A stretch of DNA of 64,000 bases, taken from assembly GCA_040755755.1 (NCBI GenBank), contig JBFLZW010000031.1, positions 1-64,000 on the forward strand, read 5' to 3'. The DNA comes from a bacterium (GTDB lineage: Bacteria > SZUA-182 > DTGQ01). A program made the position numbers and the translations under genes. Below, piece by piece: positions 39,362 through 48,013 of this stretch (position 1 is its first letter; each line of letters opens with the position of its first letter). A model generated the notes under the pieces. It was not told the origin of the DNA, ran no database searches, and saw nothing but the letters and a program-made list of their open reading frames with translations.

Positions 39362-40156
39362 CAGTCAGAATCAAATCATGCAGATTTTATCAAGTTCCTC
39401 GGCACCGGCGGTGCGCGCTTTGTTGTCTCCCAGCAGATGCGGGCCTCAGGTGGAATATGGCTTTCTTTTCAGGGCACCAAGGTGCATATCGACCCCGGGC
39501 CGGGAGCCCTGGTCAGGTGCCTTGCCAGCCGCCCCAGGCTCGATCCTTTGCAGCTTGATGGGATCATTTTAACCCACCGGCACCTTGACCATGCGGCTGA
39601 TGTCAATATCATGATCGAGGCAATGACCAAAGGAGGATTTCAGAGGAAAGGGACCGTATTTGCCCCGGCAGACGCTCTTGAACATGATCCTGTTGTCCTG
39701 CGCTATGTCCGGTCATATCTGGGCGGGATCGAAACCCTTTCCGAGGGCGGATCCTATGCTCTTGGATCAATCCGCTTTTCGACACCCATCCGGCATAATC
39801 ATCCGGTGGAAACCTATGGTTTGAAGATTGATCTTGCGGGGAAGGTAATTTCACTTATTGCCGACACGCTCTTTTTCGATGAGCTGGCCAGTCATTATTA
39901 CCAGTCCGATTGCCTGATCATCAATGTTGTCCGCCTGAAATCGTCAGACCAGATTATTTATCACCTCTGCCTGGAGGACGCCGAAAGGATCATGACCGAA
40001 GTCCGGCCGAGAAGAGCCCTTCTGACCCATTTCGGCTCTCAGATACTTCAGGCCAAACCCTGGCTGCTGGCTGAAGAGTTATCCCAACGTACCGGCATCC
40101 AGGTTACCGCCTGCGCTGATGGGATGAGGCTCTCGATGGATGAGCTGGTTGGCTGA
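39356..40156 (+). CDS. Metallo-beta-lactamase-fold hydrolase
   Basis: The start is TTG at 39356, six bases after AGGGAGGG. The 266-residue protein has the family zinc motif THRHLDHAAD (HxHxDH), an earlier strand VHIDPGPGALVRC, a second metal region IADTLFFDELA, and a late His in LLTHFGSQIL. The spacing resembles the PhnP/RNase Z-like subgroup of small hydrolases. No partner gene identifies the substrate. It follows uvrC by about 120 bases, and its start region is a duplicated copy of the uvrC end, so it is probably co-transcribed with uvrC. Confidence 0.88.
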   Translation: MNQSESNHADFIKFLGTGGARFVVSQQMRASGGIWLSFQGTKVHIDPGPGALVRCLASRPRLDPLQLDGIILTHRHLDHAADVNIMIEAMTKGGFQRKGTVFAPADALEHDPVVLRYVRSYLGGIETLSEGGSYALGSIRFSTPIRHNHPVETYGLKIDLAGKVISLIADTLFFDELASHYYQSDCLIINVVRLKSSDQIIYHLCLEDAERIMTEVRPRRALLTHFGSQILQAKPWLLAEELSQRTGIQVTACADGMRLSMDELVG

Positions 40157-40272
40157 TTCCCACTTTCACCATTTCACCTAATTTCCGAAAAATTTCTTTC
40201 TGATCTGCACTGGAATTCTCACGGCGTTCTGCCACCGATCAATCCGGTCAATCCACAACATCGGCTGAGCGA

Positions 40273-40467
40273 TCACCTTATGAGGATATTGAGACGATAG
40301 AGAAGCGCAGCCATATCAACCAACATTTGCATGATGGTATCAAGTCGCTGGTTAATCTGATCTGCCCGTTGACCTAATGGGCCGAATTCCTTCCTTACCT
40401 GGCCGACTTGTGTATCTATCTTTTGATCGAGTTTATCAAATCGGTGGTCAAACTTCGCCAATTTCAC
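40273..40467 (-). CDS. Small coiled-coil protein, uncertain
   Basis: The likely real part of a 107-codon frame starts at VKLAKFDHRFDKLDQKID and runs through QVRKEFGPLGQRADQINQRL and a hydrophobic MLVDMAALLYRLNILI tail. It has heptad spacing and resembles the short coiled-coil proteins of unknown function that often repeat F-D-x-L-D-x-K-I-D. The upstream part of the frame (to 40596) overlaps the cobyric acid synthase relic and is not protein-like. No function can be given. Confidence 0.4.
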   Translation of the reverse strand: MKLAKFDHRFDKLDQKIDTQVGQVRKEFGPLGQRADQINQRLDTIMQMLVDMAALLYRLNILIR

Positions 40468-40527
40468 CGATTTTTCTCCCCTTGAGCTTGAGCCCGATGT
40501 TTCCCTGCGCTTTCTCAGGAGCCCTCT

Positions 40528-41002
40528 GCCGAGGCTGACCTGTGCGATGCCCTGATTTTGCCCGGCAGCAAAGCCACGCTGGCCGATGCCCGCCACCTTG
40601 CAGAGCAGGGCTGGTTTTCGCGGCTGAAAAGCGCCTGTGACCGGGGCGTGGCCCTGATCGGGTTGTCTTTCCTGAGCCTGTCACCGTACGCGGCTATGAA
40701 ATCCACATGGGCCGGACCGAAATACAGGGCAGGGTCAAACCTTTGTTTGATGCACCTGATGCTGCGGTGGGAGTAATGTCAGACGATACACTGCTGCCGG
40801 TGCTGGGGACCTGTGTTCATGGCTTCTTTGACGACGATCAGGCCCGGCGGGCTGTCATCAACTGGCTGGCCGGAAAAAGGGGCTTGCTCCGCAGGAGGCA
40901 GGCTTTTCCTACCAGCGATTTCGCCAGGAGCAGCTCGATAAACTTGCGGCTGTGGTGCGGGAAAACTGCGATCTTGAGCGGATAATGAACTGGCTGCAAT
41001 AG
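40528..41002 (+). pseudogene. Cobyric acid synthase (CobQ) remnant
   Basis: Three blocks of the CobQ glutamine amidotransferase domain are readable. LCDALILPGSKATLADARHL, AEQGW and DRGVALIG come first, in one frame. Then, without the expected CGGYQMLG active-site region between, RGYEIHMGRTEIQGRVKPLF and LPVLGTCVHGFFDDDQARRA in a second frame, and finally YQRFRQEQLDKLAAVVRENC in a third, ending at the natural C terminus. The synthetase N-terminal half (over 200 residues) and the catalytic Cys region are missing. So only pieces of the C-terminal domain survive, with an internal deletion and frameshifts. No other cobalamin genes are nearby. Confidence 0.8.
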
Positions 41003-41134
41003 CGTTTCCCCGTGCGTCCGGCCAAAGCCGTGCATTATACAATTTACATTTCCATCCCGATTATGCTAATCTCTGGTATCTTTTTTCAACTGTAAAGCCC
41101 ATCGCCCGCACAACACAAAGCAAGGAGGGAGAAA

Positions 41135-42334
41135 GTGCGAAAAATATCAGGGTGCAGGATTTTTCTGTTCGTTTCTATCTTCACAGCCTCTTTTTTGGCA
41201 ACCGGTTTGCTGTTCACACCTTGTGCCTGGAGCAAAGCCAGGACAATCAGGATCGGTTTCAACATCCCGCTTACCGGTGACATCCCCAAGGTTGGCGAGG
41301 GCTCGAAGTATTCGGCTGAAATGCTGAAGCAAAAAATCAATGCCGCCGGAGGGCTCAAAGTCGGGAAAGATACCTATCAGCTCGAATTCATCTACGAGGA
41401 CAATGAGTCAAAGGCGGAATCAGCCACTGCCGCGGCTATGAAGCTGATCACCCAGGATGAGGTCCTGGCCCTCATCGGCCCCCAGGCCAGCAAGCAGGCT
41501 ATTCCGGCGGGTGAGATCTGCAATTCGTTCAAGACACCGATGATCACCCCCTGGTCAACCAATCCCCAGGCCACCAGGGACCGGCCCTATGTCTTTCGCG
41601 GCTGCTTCCTTGATCCCTTCCAGGGGCCGGTAGTCGCCAATTTTGCCACCAGGGAATTCAAAGCCAAAAAAGCGGCCGTACTCTACGACATAGCCAGCGA
41701 TTATCCGAAAGGTCTGGCCGAATACTTCAAGGCAGCCTTCGAGAAGATCCACGGACCCGGCTCAGTGGTCGCCTTTGAGACCTTCACCACGAAAGACCGG
41801 GACTTCAGCGCCCAGCTGACCAAGATCATAAAATCCGGAGCCGATGTGCTCTTTACCCCACAGTACTACGACGAGGTTCCCCTCATTGTCAAGCAGGCCC
41901 ACGAGCTTGGCTGGAAAAAGCCGATCATGGGGAGCGATAGCTGGGGTTCGGCAGAGCTGATGAAGCTGTGCGGCGATGACTGCAAGGGGCTTTTCTTCAG
42001 CACCCATTATGCTGCTGCGGGGGCCAGGGGAGCCACCAAAGAATTCATTGACAGCTATAAGGCGAAATATGGCTATATTCCTGATGATGTCGCTGCCCTG
42101 ACCTGGGATTCCATCCGCCTGCTCCTTACGGCGATTCAAAACACCGGAGGATTGAGCGGCAAGGTCGAAAAGGACCGCGAAGCGGTCAAGAACCAGTTGG
42201 CCAGGATCAGGGATTTCGAGGGCATCACCGGCAAGATGACCTTCACCCCGGAAGGTGATCCGATCAAGTGCGCGGTCATCGTCAAAATCAACAACCAGGG
42301 CGAATTCGAGTTTTATGAATCGGTATGCCCGTGA
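41135..42334 (+). CDS. livK: Branched-chain amino-acid ABC transporter, substrate-binding protein
   Basis: The start is GTG at 41135 after AAGGAGGG. The 399-residue protein has a signal peptide (FLFVSIFTASFLATGLLF, cleavage after AWS) and a type I periplasmic binding fold beginning IRIGFNIPLTGDIPKVGEGS. LALIGPQASKQAIPAGEICN and LTWDSIRLLLTAIQNTGG are conserved LivK segments. It captures branched-chain amino acids or related amides and hands them to LivHM. It is the first gene of livKHMGF; all five genes are on the plus strand. The next gene is 255 bases away, and the gap holds a CACAGAGG repeat (42412-42457) and ACTGACC heptamers (42549-42570). Confidence 0.93.
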   Translation: MRKISGCRIFLFVSIFTASFLATGLLFTPCAWSKARTIRIGFNIPLTGDIPKVGEGSKYSAEMLKQKINAAGGLKVGKDTYQLEFIYEDNESKAESATAAAMKLITQDEVLALIGPQASKQAIPAGEICNSFKTPMITPWSTNPQATRDRPYVFRGCFLDPFQGPVVANFATREFKAKKAAVLYDIASDYPKGLAEYFKAAFEKIHGPGSVVAFETFTTKDRDFSAQLTKIIKSGADVLFTPQYYDEVPLIVKQAHELGWKKPIMGSDSWGSAELMKLCGDDCKGLFFSTHYAAAGARGATKEFIDSYKAKYGYIPDDVAALTWDSIRLLLTAIQNTGGLSGKVEKDREAVKNQLARIRDFEGITGKMTFTPEGDPIKCAVIVKINNQGEFEFYESVCP

Positions 42335-42411
42335 GGGATGAGGGAGAGGGAGAAGATGGAGAGGGGTATCTGACTTGGAGTGGTTGCCAGCAACCACATG
42401 CAGAAAAAAGA

Positions 42412-42457
42412 AAAGGACACCACAGAGACACAGAGGCACAGAGGTACACAGAGGAAA
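42412..42457. repeat. CACAGAGG-family repeat between livK and livH
   Basis: GGACACCACAGAGACACAGA, then GGCACAGAGGTACACAGAGG. At 42549-42570 GCCACTGACCACTGACCACT belongs to the ACTGACC family. Both lie in the 255-base livK-livH gap. Confidence 0.65.
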
Positions 42458-42589
42458 GTATAGAAATGGGGTGTGAGAGCGAGAGAGAGTGAAAGACTCT
42501 GTGGATTAATTTTTTGGAGGTTTGCCATTGCGCAGGATAACGCCTTGCGCCACTGACCACTGACCACTACCAAAAAGGAGAGAGCGTGA

Positions 42590-43522
42590 GTGACCATTGA
42601 GGCTTTCTTCCAGAACCTGCTGAATGCGCTTCAGTGGGGGAGTTTTTATGCCCTGATAGCCCTTGGCTATACCCTGGTGTATGGGGTGCTTCTGCTGATA
42701 AATTTCGCTCATGGGGATATTTTCATGGTCGGGGCGTATATCGGGTTCTTCATTGCGACTTTTCTGCTGGGAACCTATGCCTTCCGGCTTCCGGTCATGC
42801 TCCCCAATGAAGTCGTCTTCGTGATTACCCTGGTAGCGGCCATGCTTTTGACCGCCCTGGTCGGAGTAACCATCGAGCGGATTGCTTACCGTCCCCTGCG
42901 GCGCAAGGGTGCAAGCAGGCTCTATGTGGTGATTACCGCGCTCATGGCCGGGCTGATCCTGGAAAACGGCAATCTGGCCCTGCTGGGTGCAAGCCGCCGG
43001 TCCTTTCCGGAACTTCTGCCCAAGTCGATCTACACCCTGGGGGGAATTACCTTCAGCAATATCAAAATCCTGGTTATCGCCACGACGGTTGTGGTTTTTC
43101 TCATCCTTGAGCTGATTATTCACAAGACCAGACTGGGCATGGCCATGCGTGCCATTTCCTATGACCGGATGGCAGTGCCGCTGATGGGCATTGCCGCCGA
43201 TACGGTAATTGTATTTACCTTTGCTCTCGGCTCCGCTCTGGCTGCCCTGGCAGGGGTGTTTTTCGCCACTTCGTATCCGGTGCTTGAGCCGTACATGGGG
43301 GCGCTCGTTGGCTGGAAAGCCTTCATCGCTGCCGTGATCGGAGGGATCGGAGATATCCGGGGGGCGTTCCTGGGCGGATTTCTCCTGGGCTTCATCGAGA
43401 TTTTCGTGGCCGCGGTCTTTCCATCCACCCTGCGGGACCTGATCGCTTTCAGCGTGCTCCTGATATTTCTGACCATCAAGCCGACCGGCCTCTTCGGAGT
43501 GGCCAGGGCAACCAAGATCTGA
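42590..43522 (+). CDS. livH: Branched-chain amino-acid ABC transporter permease LivH
   Basis: The start is GTG at 42590 after AAAGGAGAGAG. The 310-residue membrane protein has about eight helices, with the conserved N-terminal ALGYTLVYGVLLLINFAHGD and the C-terminal GGIGDIRGAFLGGFLLGFIE that contacts the ATPases. LivH pairs with LivM to form the channel. Length and motifs are those of the family. A 213-base gap with a REP-like repeat separates it from livM. Confidence 0.95.
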   Translation: MTIEAFFQNLLNALQWGSFYALIALGYTLVYGVLLLINFAHGDIFMVGAYIGFFIATFLLGTYAFRLPVMLPNEVVFVITLVAAMLLTALVGVTIERIAYRPLRRKGASRLYVVITALMAGLILENGNLALLGASRRSFPELLPKSIYTLGGITFSNIKILVIATTVVVFLILELIIHKTRLGMAMRAISYDRMAVPLMGIAADTVIVFTFALGSALAALAGVFFATSYPVLEPYMGALVGWKAFIAAVIGGIGDIRGAFLGGFLLGFIEIFVAAVFPSTLRDLIAFSVLLIFLTIKPTGLFGVARATKI

Positions 43523-43542
43523 TGCGGGGGATTCGATCATTT

Positions 43543-43585
43543 TTCTCCCTCGCCCCTCTGGGGAGAGGGTTGGGGTGAGGGGCTT
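43543..43585. repeat. REP-like repeat between livH and livM
   Basis: TTCTCCCTCGCCCCTCTGGG followed by GAGAGGGTTGGGGTGAGGGG; a second GC-rich palindrome CCTCCCCC-TCAATA-GGGGGAGG lies at 43665-43685. These could form hairpins in the liv transcript. Confidence 0.6.
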
Positions 43586-43735
43586 TCCTGGTAAGTAGTA
43601 TAAAACTCATGACATTGCCTAAAATATATGGGGAAGATATTGTTTTTGTTCACCACCATCTAACCTCCCCCTCAATAGGGGGAGGGATTATGAGGGGCAT
43701 TCGCCCCCTTGTGGAGCAAGTCCTTAAGGAAGAAT

Positions 43736-44785
43736 ATGCGACGCTTCATAGTGCCGATTCTGTATCTTATCCTCTGTCTGCTGATCGTCGCCGCTATCCG
43801 CGGCGAATGGATCAATGCCTATTTGCAGCTCGTGATCATGTATGCCGGAATCAATATCATCCTGTGCAGTTCCCTGAATATGGTCAACGGGTACATGGGA
43901 GAGTTCTCCTGCGGGCATGCAGGGTTTATGGCTGTCGGGGCTTATATCACCTCGGTGCTCAACGTGGGGCTTCTGAATATGTGCTCCGGCGCTGCTTCAT
44001 CCGGGGCTGCGGCTGGCCCGTCCGCACTTCTTCCTGCGGCCTCACTGGCCCTGTTTCCGGTCACCCTGCTGATCGGCGGGGCAGGCGCGGCTCTGGTCGG
44101 ACTCCTGGTGGCCATCCCATCCTTCAGAACACGGGGGGATTATCTGGCCATTATTACCCTGGCCGTGAATTATATCGTCAAAAGCTCGGTGGAGAATATC
44201 CAGGCCATTGGCGGTGCCAGGGGTTTTATGGGCATGCAGCGGGTGGTCGAGACCATGACCGAATTTTCCGACCTTCCCTGGGTGATGATCTGGATTTTTA
44301 TTTTTACCGGCCTGACCATTGCCGTCATTCACCGGCTGGTCAATTCGACCTACGGCAAAGGCATTATTGCCATCCGGGATGACGAAATAGCCGCCGAGAT
44401 CATGAGCGTGGACACCCGGCGGATAAAGCTGGTTGTCTTTATGCTCTCCTCCGGGCTGGCCGGTATTGCCGGCGGCCTTTTTGCCCATATTCTCGGCTAC
44501 ATCAATCCCGGCTCCTTTACCATCCTAAAGTCCACCGAGGTCATGATCATGGTCTATCTGGGAGGCATGGGGTCCCTGAGCGGCTCGGTGCTGAGTGCCG
44601 TCGGATTCACCATTCTGATGGAAGTGCTGCGCCCCTTGCAGCTCATGAAGTGGGTCCTGATTCCCTTCTTTCTGATTGTCCTGATGCTCGTCCGGCCCGA
44701 AGGTCTCATGGGAAACCGTGAACTGAGCGATATCTTCCCGAAGCTCGGCTGGCTTTTCCCGCCCAGGGGCGGCGAGGAGTTATAA
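43736..44785 (+). CDS. livM: Branched-chain amino-acid ABC transporter permease LivM
   Basis: The ATG at 43736 follows AAGGAAG; the open frame further upstream passes through repeat DNA. The 349-residue membrane protein has about ten helices, with the LivM signature GHAGFMAVGAYITSVL and, near the C terminus, VMIMVYLGGMGSLSGSVLSA. Residues 95-115 are an Ala- and Gly-rich loop (GAASSGAAAGPSALLPA) not typical of the family. It forms the transport channel with LivH. livG follows within two bases. Confidence 0.94.
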   Translation: MRRFIVPILYLILCLLIVAAIRGEWINAYLQLVIMYAGINIILCSSLNMVNGYMGEFSCGHAGFMAVGAYITSVLNVGLLNMCSGAASSGAAAGPSALLPAASLALFPVTLLIGGAGAALVGLLVAIPSFRTRGDYLAIITLAVNYIVKSSVENIQAIGGARGFMGMQRVVETMTEFSDLPWVMIWIFIFTGLTIAVIHRLVNSTYGKGIIAIRDDEIAAEIMSVDTRRIKLVVFMLSSGLAGIAGGLFAHILGYINPGSFTILKSTEVMIMVYLGGMGSLSGSVLSAVGFTILMEVLRPLQLMKWVLIPFFLIVLMLVRPEGLMGNRELSDIFPKLGWLFPPRGGEEL

Positions 44786-44787
44786 CA

Positions 44788-45603
44788 ATGGCCATCCTGG
44801 AAATCAAAAATGTCAGCCACTTTTTTGGAGGTCTGCAGGCGGTGCATCAGTTGAGCTTACGACTGGCCGAGGGGGAGCTTCAGGGGCTCATCGGGCCAAA
44901 TGGTGCAGGGAAAACCACGGTTTTCAACCTTACCTGCGGATTCTATACGCCGACCGAGGGTGAAATCCTCTTCCAGGGGCGGAATATCGCCGGTCTTCGG
45001 CCCCACAAAGTGACTTCCCTTGGCCTGGCCCGTACCTTCCAGAACATCCGGCTCTGGAACAGCATGAGCGTTATGGAAAACCTCTGCCTGTCCCAGCACT
45101 GCCGACTCGGATACGGGCTGATCGACTCGATCCTGGCCACCGGAAGATACCGGGAGGCGGAACGCCAGGTTCGCCGGACTGCCGGGGAAATGCTGGAAAT
45201 CCTGCACCTTGAAGACCATGCCCGGGAGTGCCCGAAAAACCTCCCCTACGGCCTGCAGCGCCGGGTTGAAATTGGCCGGGCACTGGCCATGAAGCCGAAA
45301 CTTCTGCTCCTGGATGAGCCTGCGGCTGGAATGAACCCCTCCGAGGTGGAAAACCTCATCGAGCTGATCCGCTGGATCAGAGAGAAATTCAACCTGACCA
45401 TCTGGCTGATCGAGCACCAGATGCGGGTGGTAATGGCGCTTTGTGAGTGGATCAAGGTCCTCGATTTTGGCAAGATCATTGCCGAAGGCCCGCCATCCCG
45501 GATCAGCCGGGATGCGCGGGTCATCAAAGCCTACCTGGGAGAGGACGACACGCCGGCCTGCCAGCAGCAGGAGCCGGAAGAAGGGGGGCAGGCTGCATGC
45601 TGA
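44788..45603 (+). CDS. livG: Branched-chain amino-acid ABC transporter ATP-binding protein LivG
   Basis: The 271-residue ATPase has Walker A GPNGAGKTT near residues 34-42, a signature region LPYGLQRRVEIGRALA in which the C-loop reads LPYG rather than LSGG as usual for LivG, and Walker B KLLLLDEPAAGMNP. The C-terminal tail LDFGKIIAEGPPSRI is conserved. It hydrolyses ATP with LivF to drive import. It starts two bases after livM and overlaps livF by seven bases. The last 15 residues (CQQQEPEEGGQAAC) are unusual and Cys-bearing. Confidence 0.95.
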   Translation: MAILEIKNVSHFFGGLQAVHQLSLRLAEGELQGLIGPNGAGKTTVFNLTCGFYTPTEGEILFQGRNIAGLRPHKVTSLGLARTFQNIRLWNSMSVMENLCLSQHCRLGYGLIDSILATGRYREAERQVRRTAGEMLEILHLEDHARECPKNLPYGLQRRVEIGRALAMKPKLLLLDEPAAGMNPSEVENLIELIRWIREKFNLTIWLIEHQMRVVMALCEWIKVLDFGKIIAEGPPSRISRDARVIKAYLGEDDTPACQQQEPEEGGQAAC

Positions 45604-46316
45604 AAATCCAGAACCTGCACGTGCGGTACGGCAACATCGAAGCCCTGCACGGTATATCCCTTCACGTGAAGGAAGGGGAAATCGTGGCCCTTCTTGGTGC
45701 CAACGGGGCCGGAAAATCAACCACCCTGATGAGCATCATGCGCCTTCCTCCCCCCGAAGGTCCGGTCCTGACCGAAGGGAACATCCTCTGCCGGGGAACC
45801 GATCTCCTGAAAGCCCAGCCCCACCAGGTCGTTGCAGAGCATGGGATCGGCCTGGTGCCTGAAGGGAGAAGGATCTTCGGCAATCTGACCGTATTTGAAA
45901 ACCTCAAGATTGCCACCTACAGCCGTACGGATGACGGGCAGATCAGGAAGGACTACGAGCGGGTATTTTCTCTTTTCCCCCGGCTTTCGGACCGGAAAAA
46001 CCAGCGGGCCGACACCTTAAGCGGCGGAGAGCAGCAGATGCTGGCTGTGGGACGGGCTTTTATGTGCGCTTCAAAATTCATCCTCCTCGATGAGCCCTCC
46101 ATGGGCCTTGCCCCGGTGCTCATGCAGGAGCTGTTCAAGGCCCTGCGCCAGCTCAATGAGGCCGGAACTACCATTCTGGTGGTCGAGCAAAACGCCCATG
46201 TCGCCCTGAAGTATGCTCACCGGGCGTATCTCATGGAAACAGGCAGGATCGTCCTGGAAGGCCCGGCCAGGGAACTGGCCGAAGATCCGGAGGTGAGGAG
46301 AGCGTATCTGGGGTGA
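45597..46316 (+). CDS. livF: Branched-chain amino-acid ABC transporter ATP-binding protein LivF
   Basis: The ATG at 45597 overlaps the livG stop by seven bases, so translation is coupled. The 239-residue ATPase begins MLKIQNLHVRYGNIEALHGI, has Walker A GANGAGKST, signature LSGGEQQMLAVGRAFM and Walker B FILLDEPSMGLAP. GLVPEGRRIFGNLTVFENL is a LivF-specific stretch. It completes the livKHMGF set. No terminator is visible after it. Confidence 0.96.
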   Translation: MLKIQNLHVRYGNIEALHGISLHVKEGEIVALLGANGAGKSTTLMSIMRLPPPEGPVLTEGNILCRGTDLLKAQPHQVVAEHGIGLVPEGRRIFGNLTVFENLKIATYSRTDDGQIRKDYERVFSLFPRLSDRKNQRADTLSGGEQQMLAVGRAFMCASKFILLDEPSMGLAPVLMQELFKALRQLNEAGTTILVVEQNAHVALKYAHRAYLMETGRIVLEGPARELAEDPEVRRAYLG

Positions 46317-46396
46317 GGGGCTTGGTGGTTACTCCAAAACCGCGCGGCTGACGCCTATCGTATGTATTTAGCGAGAGGACCACTAAGAAATGGCCA

Positions 46397-46610
46397 TTAT
46401 TCTGCATTTCGCAGTTGCTCTAATTCATCCAATGTTAAATCGATATCAAAGGTTCCTAAATCCTCCCGGAGAGTTGCCCTATTATATTGCCGGATCAGTG
46501 CACGAAACCCTTTCTCAATAACCTCTCTTTTGGATCGCGCCCCTCTGTAACCTCTACGGCCCGCTCAAGGAGTTTTTCATCAATATCAGTACGGTAGTTT
46601 TTTTCATAGC
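46397..46610 (-). pseudogene. Frameshifted VapB-type antitoxin remnant
   Basis: On the minus strand a frame reads NYRTDIDEKLLERAVEVTEG, and after a one-base shift ARSKREVIEKGFRALIRQYN and LGTFDIDLTLDELEQLRNAE to a TAA stop. Together they make a VapB/DUF2191-type ribbon-helix-helix antitoxin of about 70 residues. A homopolymer of seven A bases near the ATG puts the start in the wrong frame as well. No toxin gene follows. This is a broken orphan antitoxin. Confidence 0.65.
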
Positions 46611-46674
46611 TATCCCTTGGAACACATATAAACGATACAGCAATTATTATACAACTACTCAGGCACAGGTTTTT

Positions 46675-46823
46675 ATACTGTGAACGGGTGAATATTGAAC
46701 TTCTTATTAGGAGTCAGAATCCAGGAGTCAGAAGTCAGAAGAAAAGATAGCCTTTATTCTGACTCCTGACTCCTGACTCCTGAATTCTCGACAAAAAGTA
46801 AAGTTTTAACCCGTTTGCAGTAT
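46675..46823. repeat. AGTCAGA-type palindromic element, full copy
   Basis: About 149 bases. Left end ATACTGTGAACGGGTGAATA; centre AAAAGATAGCCTTTATTCTG; right end AAAAAGTAAAGTTTTAACCC and GTTTGCAGTAT. It is flanked at 46653-46667 by a solo end of the 686-835 family and at 46834-46872 by CTCTGTGT repeats, so three repeat pieces are nested together. Confidence 0.85.
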
Positions 46824-46833
46824 ACTCTCAGGT

Positions 46834-46872
46834 TTTCTCTGTGTATCTCTGTGTCTCTATGGTGTCCTTTGT
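46834..46872. repeat. CTCTGTGT-family repeat copy
   Basis: TTTCTCTGTGTATCTCTGTG and TCTCTATGGTGTCC, next to the 46675-46823 element and about 45 bases past the stop of the LysE-type gene. Confidence 0.6.
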
Positions 46873-46917
46873 TTTTGTCCTTTTGTAGTACAGGCAATTG
46901 AGAACCGCCATAACGCT

Positions 46918-47559
46918 CTAACGTAATACCGTGCTCAGGAGAGCAAACAAACCGAATCCGGTGATAATTGCGCCTGAAATTCTGTTGACCCATTGCAACC
47001 CGGGGAGGTTGAACTTTGCTCGAAACACGCTGACACCGCAGCTCAGGATAAGCCACCACAAGATTGAGCCGATAAATACACCCAGGACCAATATTCCGGC
47101 AGAGAGATAATGTCCCCGTGCGCCCGCTATCCCCACCCCTGCAAATATCGCGGCAAAGGAAAGGATCGTCACCGGGTTGGTAAGCGTCAGGAAAAATGTC
47201 GAGGCATAAGCACCCACAAGGCCGTTTCCATTGGCCGAGGCCGCTTGCTCAGCAGATTTGGCCAGGAAGGTCTTGATGCCCAGACAGCAGAGAAACACAC
47301 CGCCGATAAGGCGAAACCATAGTTGTTGACTGATCAGGATGCCCGATATAAACGTCAGCCCGAATCCGGCAATACAGCCGTAGATCGCATCAGCCGTAGC
47401 AGCTCCAAGACCGGAAATAAGGCCACAGGCTCGCCCTTCGGCCAACGTGCGGCGTATGCACAGCACACCGATCGGCCCGACAGGGGCAGCAATCGAAAAA
47501 CCAATGATGAGACCCCTCAGCAGGAAACCGAGCTCCATAAAAGTCCACGCTTCAATCAT
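46918..47559 (-). CDS. LysE/RhtB-family amino-acid exporter
   Basis: The ATG at 47559 overlaps the stop of the upstream gene (ATGATTGA arrangement), which favours it over the ATG at 47538. The product of 213 residues has six hydrophobic segments, with the LysE signature GFSIAAPVGPIGVLCIRRTL, then GLISGLGAATADAIYG and FFLTLTNPVTILSFAAIF. The family exports amino acids such as lysine, arginine, threonine or homoserine. The exact substrate is unknown. It forms an operon with the gamma-glutamylcyclotransferase-like gene. Confidence 0.9.
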   Translation of the reverse strand: MIEAWTFMELGFLLRGLIIGFSIAAPVGPIGVLCIRRTLAEGRACGLISGLGAATADAIYGCIAGFGLTFISGILISQQLWFRLIGGVFLCCLGIKTFLAKSAEQAASANGNGLVGAYASTFFLTLTNPVTILSFAAIFAGVGIAGARGHYLSAGILVLGVFIGSILWWLILSCGVSVFRAKFNLPGLQWVNRISGAIITGFGLFALLSTVLR

Positions 47560-47968
47560 TCGGAGTGAAATCCCCTGACTGGATAGCCTCCAACCCGTTT
47601 GTGGGACGATTATACCAGTAAACCCAGGCACTGACCTCCTGGCCGTTTTCCAGAAAGATGGCGGCACGTTCACGGCGGAATTCCGTTGGCTGAGGATCAT
47701 CAGGGCCGCAGCCCTCATATTCGTCGAGGACCCGGAAAGCACAGTCCCGATCCCGAAGGGCGTAGAGCTCTCCCTGTATGATATCGGAGACCGAGGTCGA
47801 GGGGACAGCCCCAGGGTATTCACCCACCCGGTAGAGTCTGCCTCTCAATGTCCCCGTGCCGATAAAATCGGCATGCTGAACCAGGACAGAGTGCAGGCGA
47901 TGATTCCGGCATTTGCGAAGGGTTCCATAGACAAAGAGATATTCTGTCTCGTCCATTACCGGCGGCAT
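47552..47968 (-). CDS. Gamma-glutamylcyclotransferase-like (AIG2/GGACT) protein
   Basis: The ATG at 47968 is chosen because the further extension (MASQWSVKKR) is encoded by an ACTGACC repeat; an ATG at 47956 is also possible. The 138-residue protein has the GGCT fold: LFVYGTLRKCRNHRL (the YGTL substrate loop), a later LDEYEG with the catalytic Glu, and AWVYWYNRP. Members cleave gamma-glutamyl amines to 5-oxoproline and the free amine. No Shine-Dalgarno is obvious. It overlaps the exporter downstream by a few bases, so the exporter may discharge the released amino acid. Confidence 0.85.
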   Translation of the reverse strand: MPPVMDETEYLFVYGTLRKCRNHRLHSVLVQHADFIGTGTLRGRLYRVGEYPGAVPSTSVSDIIQGELYALRDRDCAFRVLDEYEGCGPDDPQPTEFRRERAAIFLENGQEVSAWVYWYNRPTNGLEAIQSGDFTPND

Positions 47969-47976
47969 TCTTTTTT

Positions 47977-48013
47977 TAACTGACCACTGACTCGCCACTG
48001 ATCACTGACCACT
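47977..48013. repeat. ACTGACC heptamer repeat copy
   Basis: AACTGACCACTGACTCGCCA then CTGATCACTGACCACTTT, between the phosphoribosyltransferase stop and the GGCT-like gene. The last codons of the former fall inside the repeat. Confidence 0.65.
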
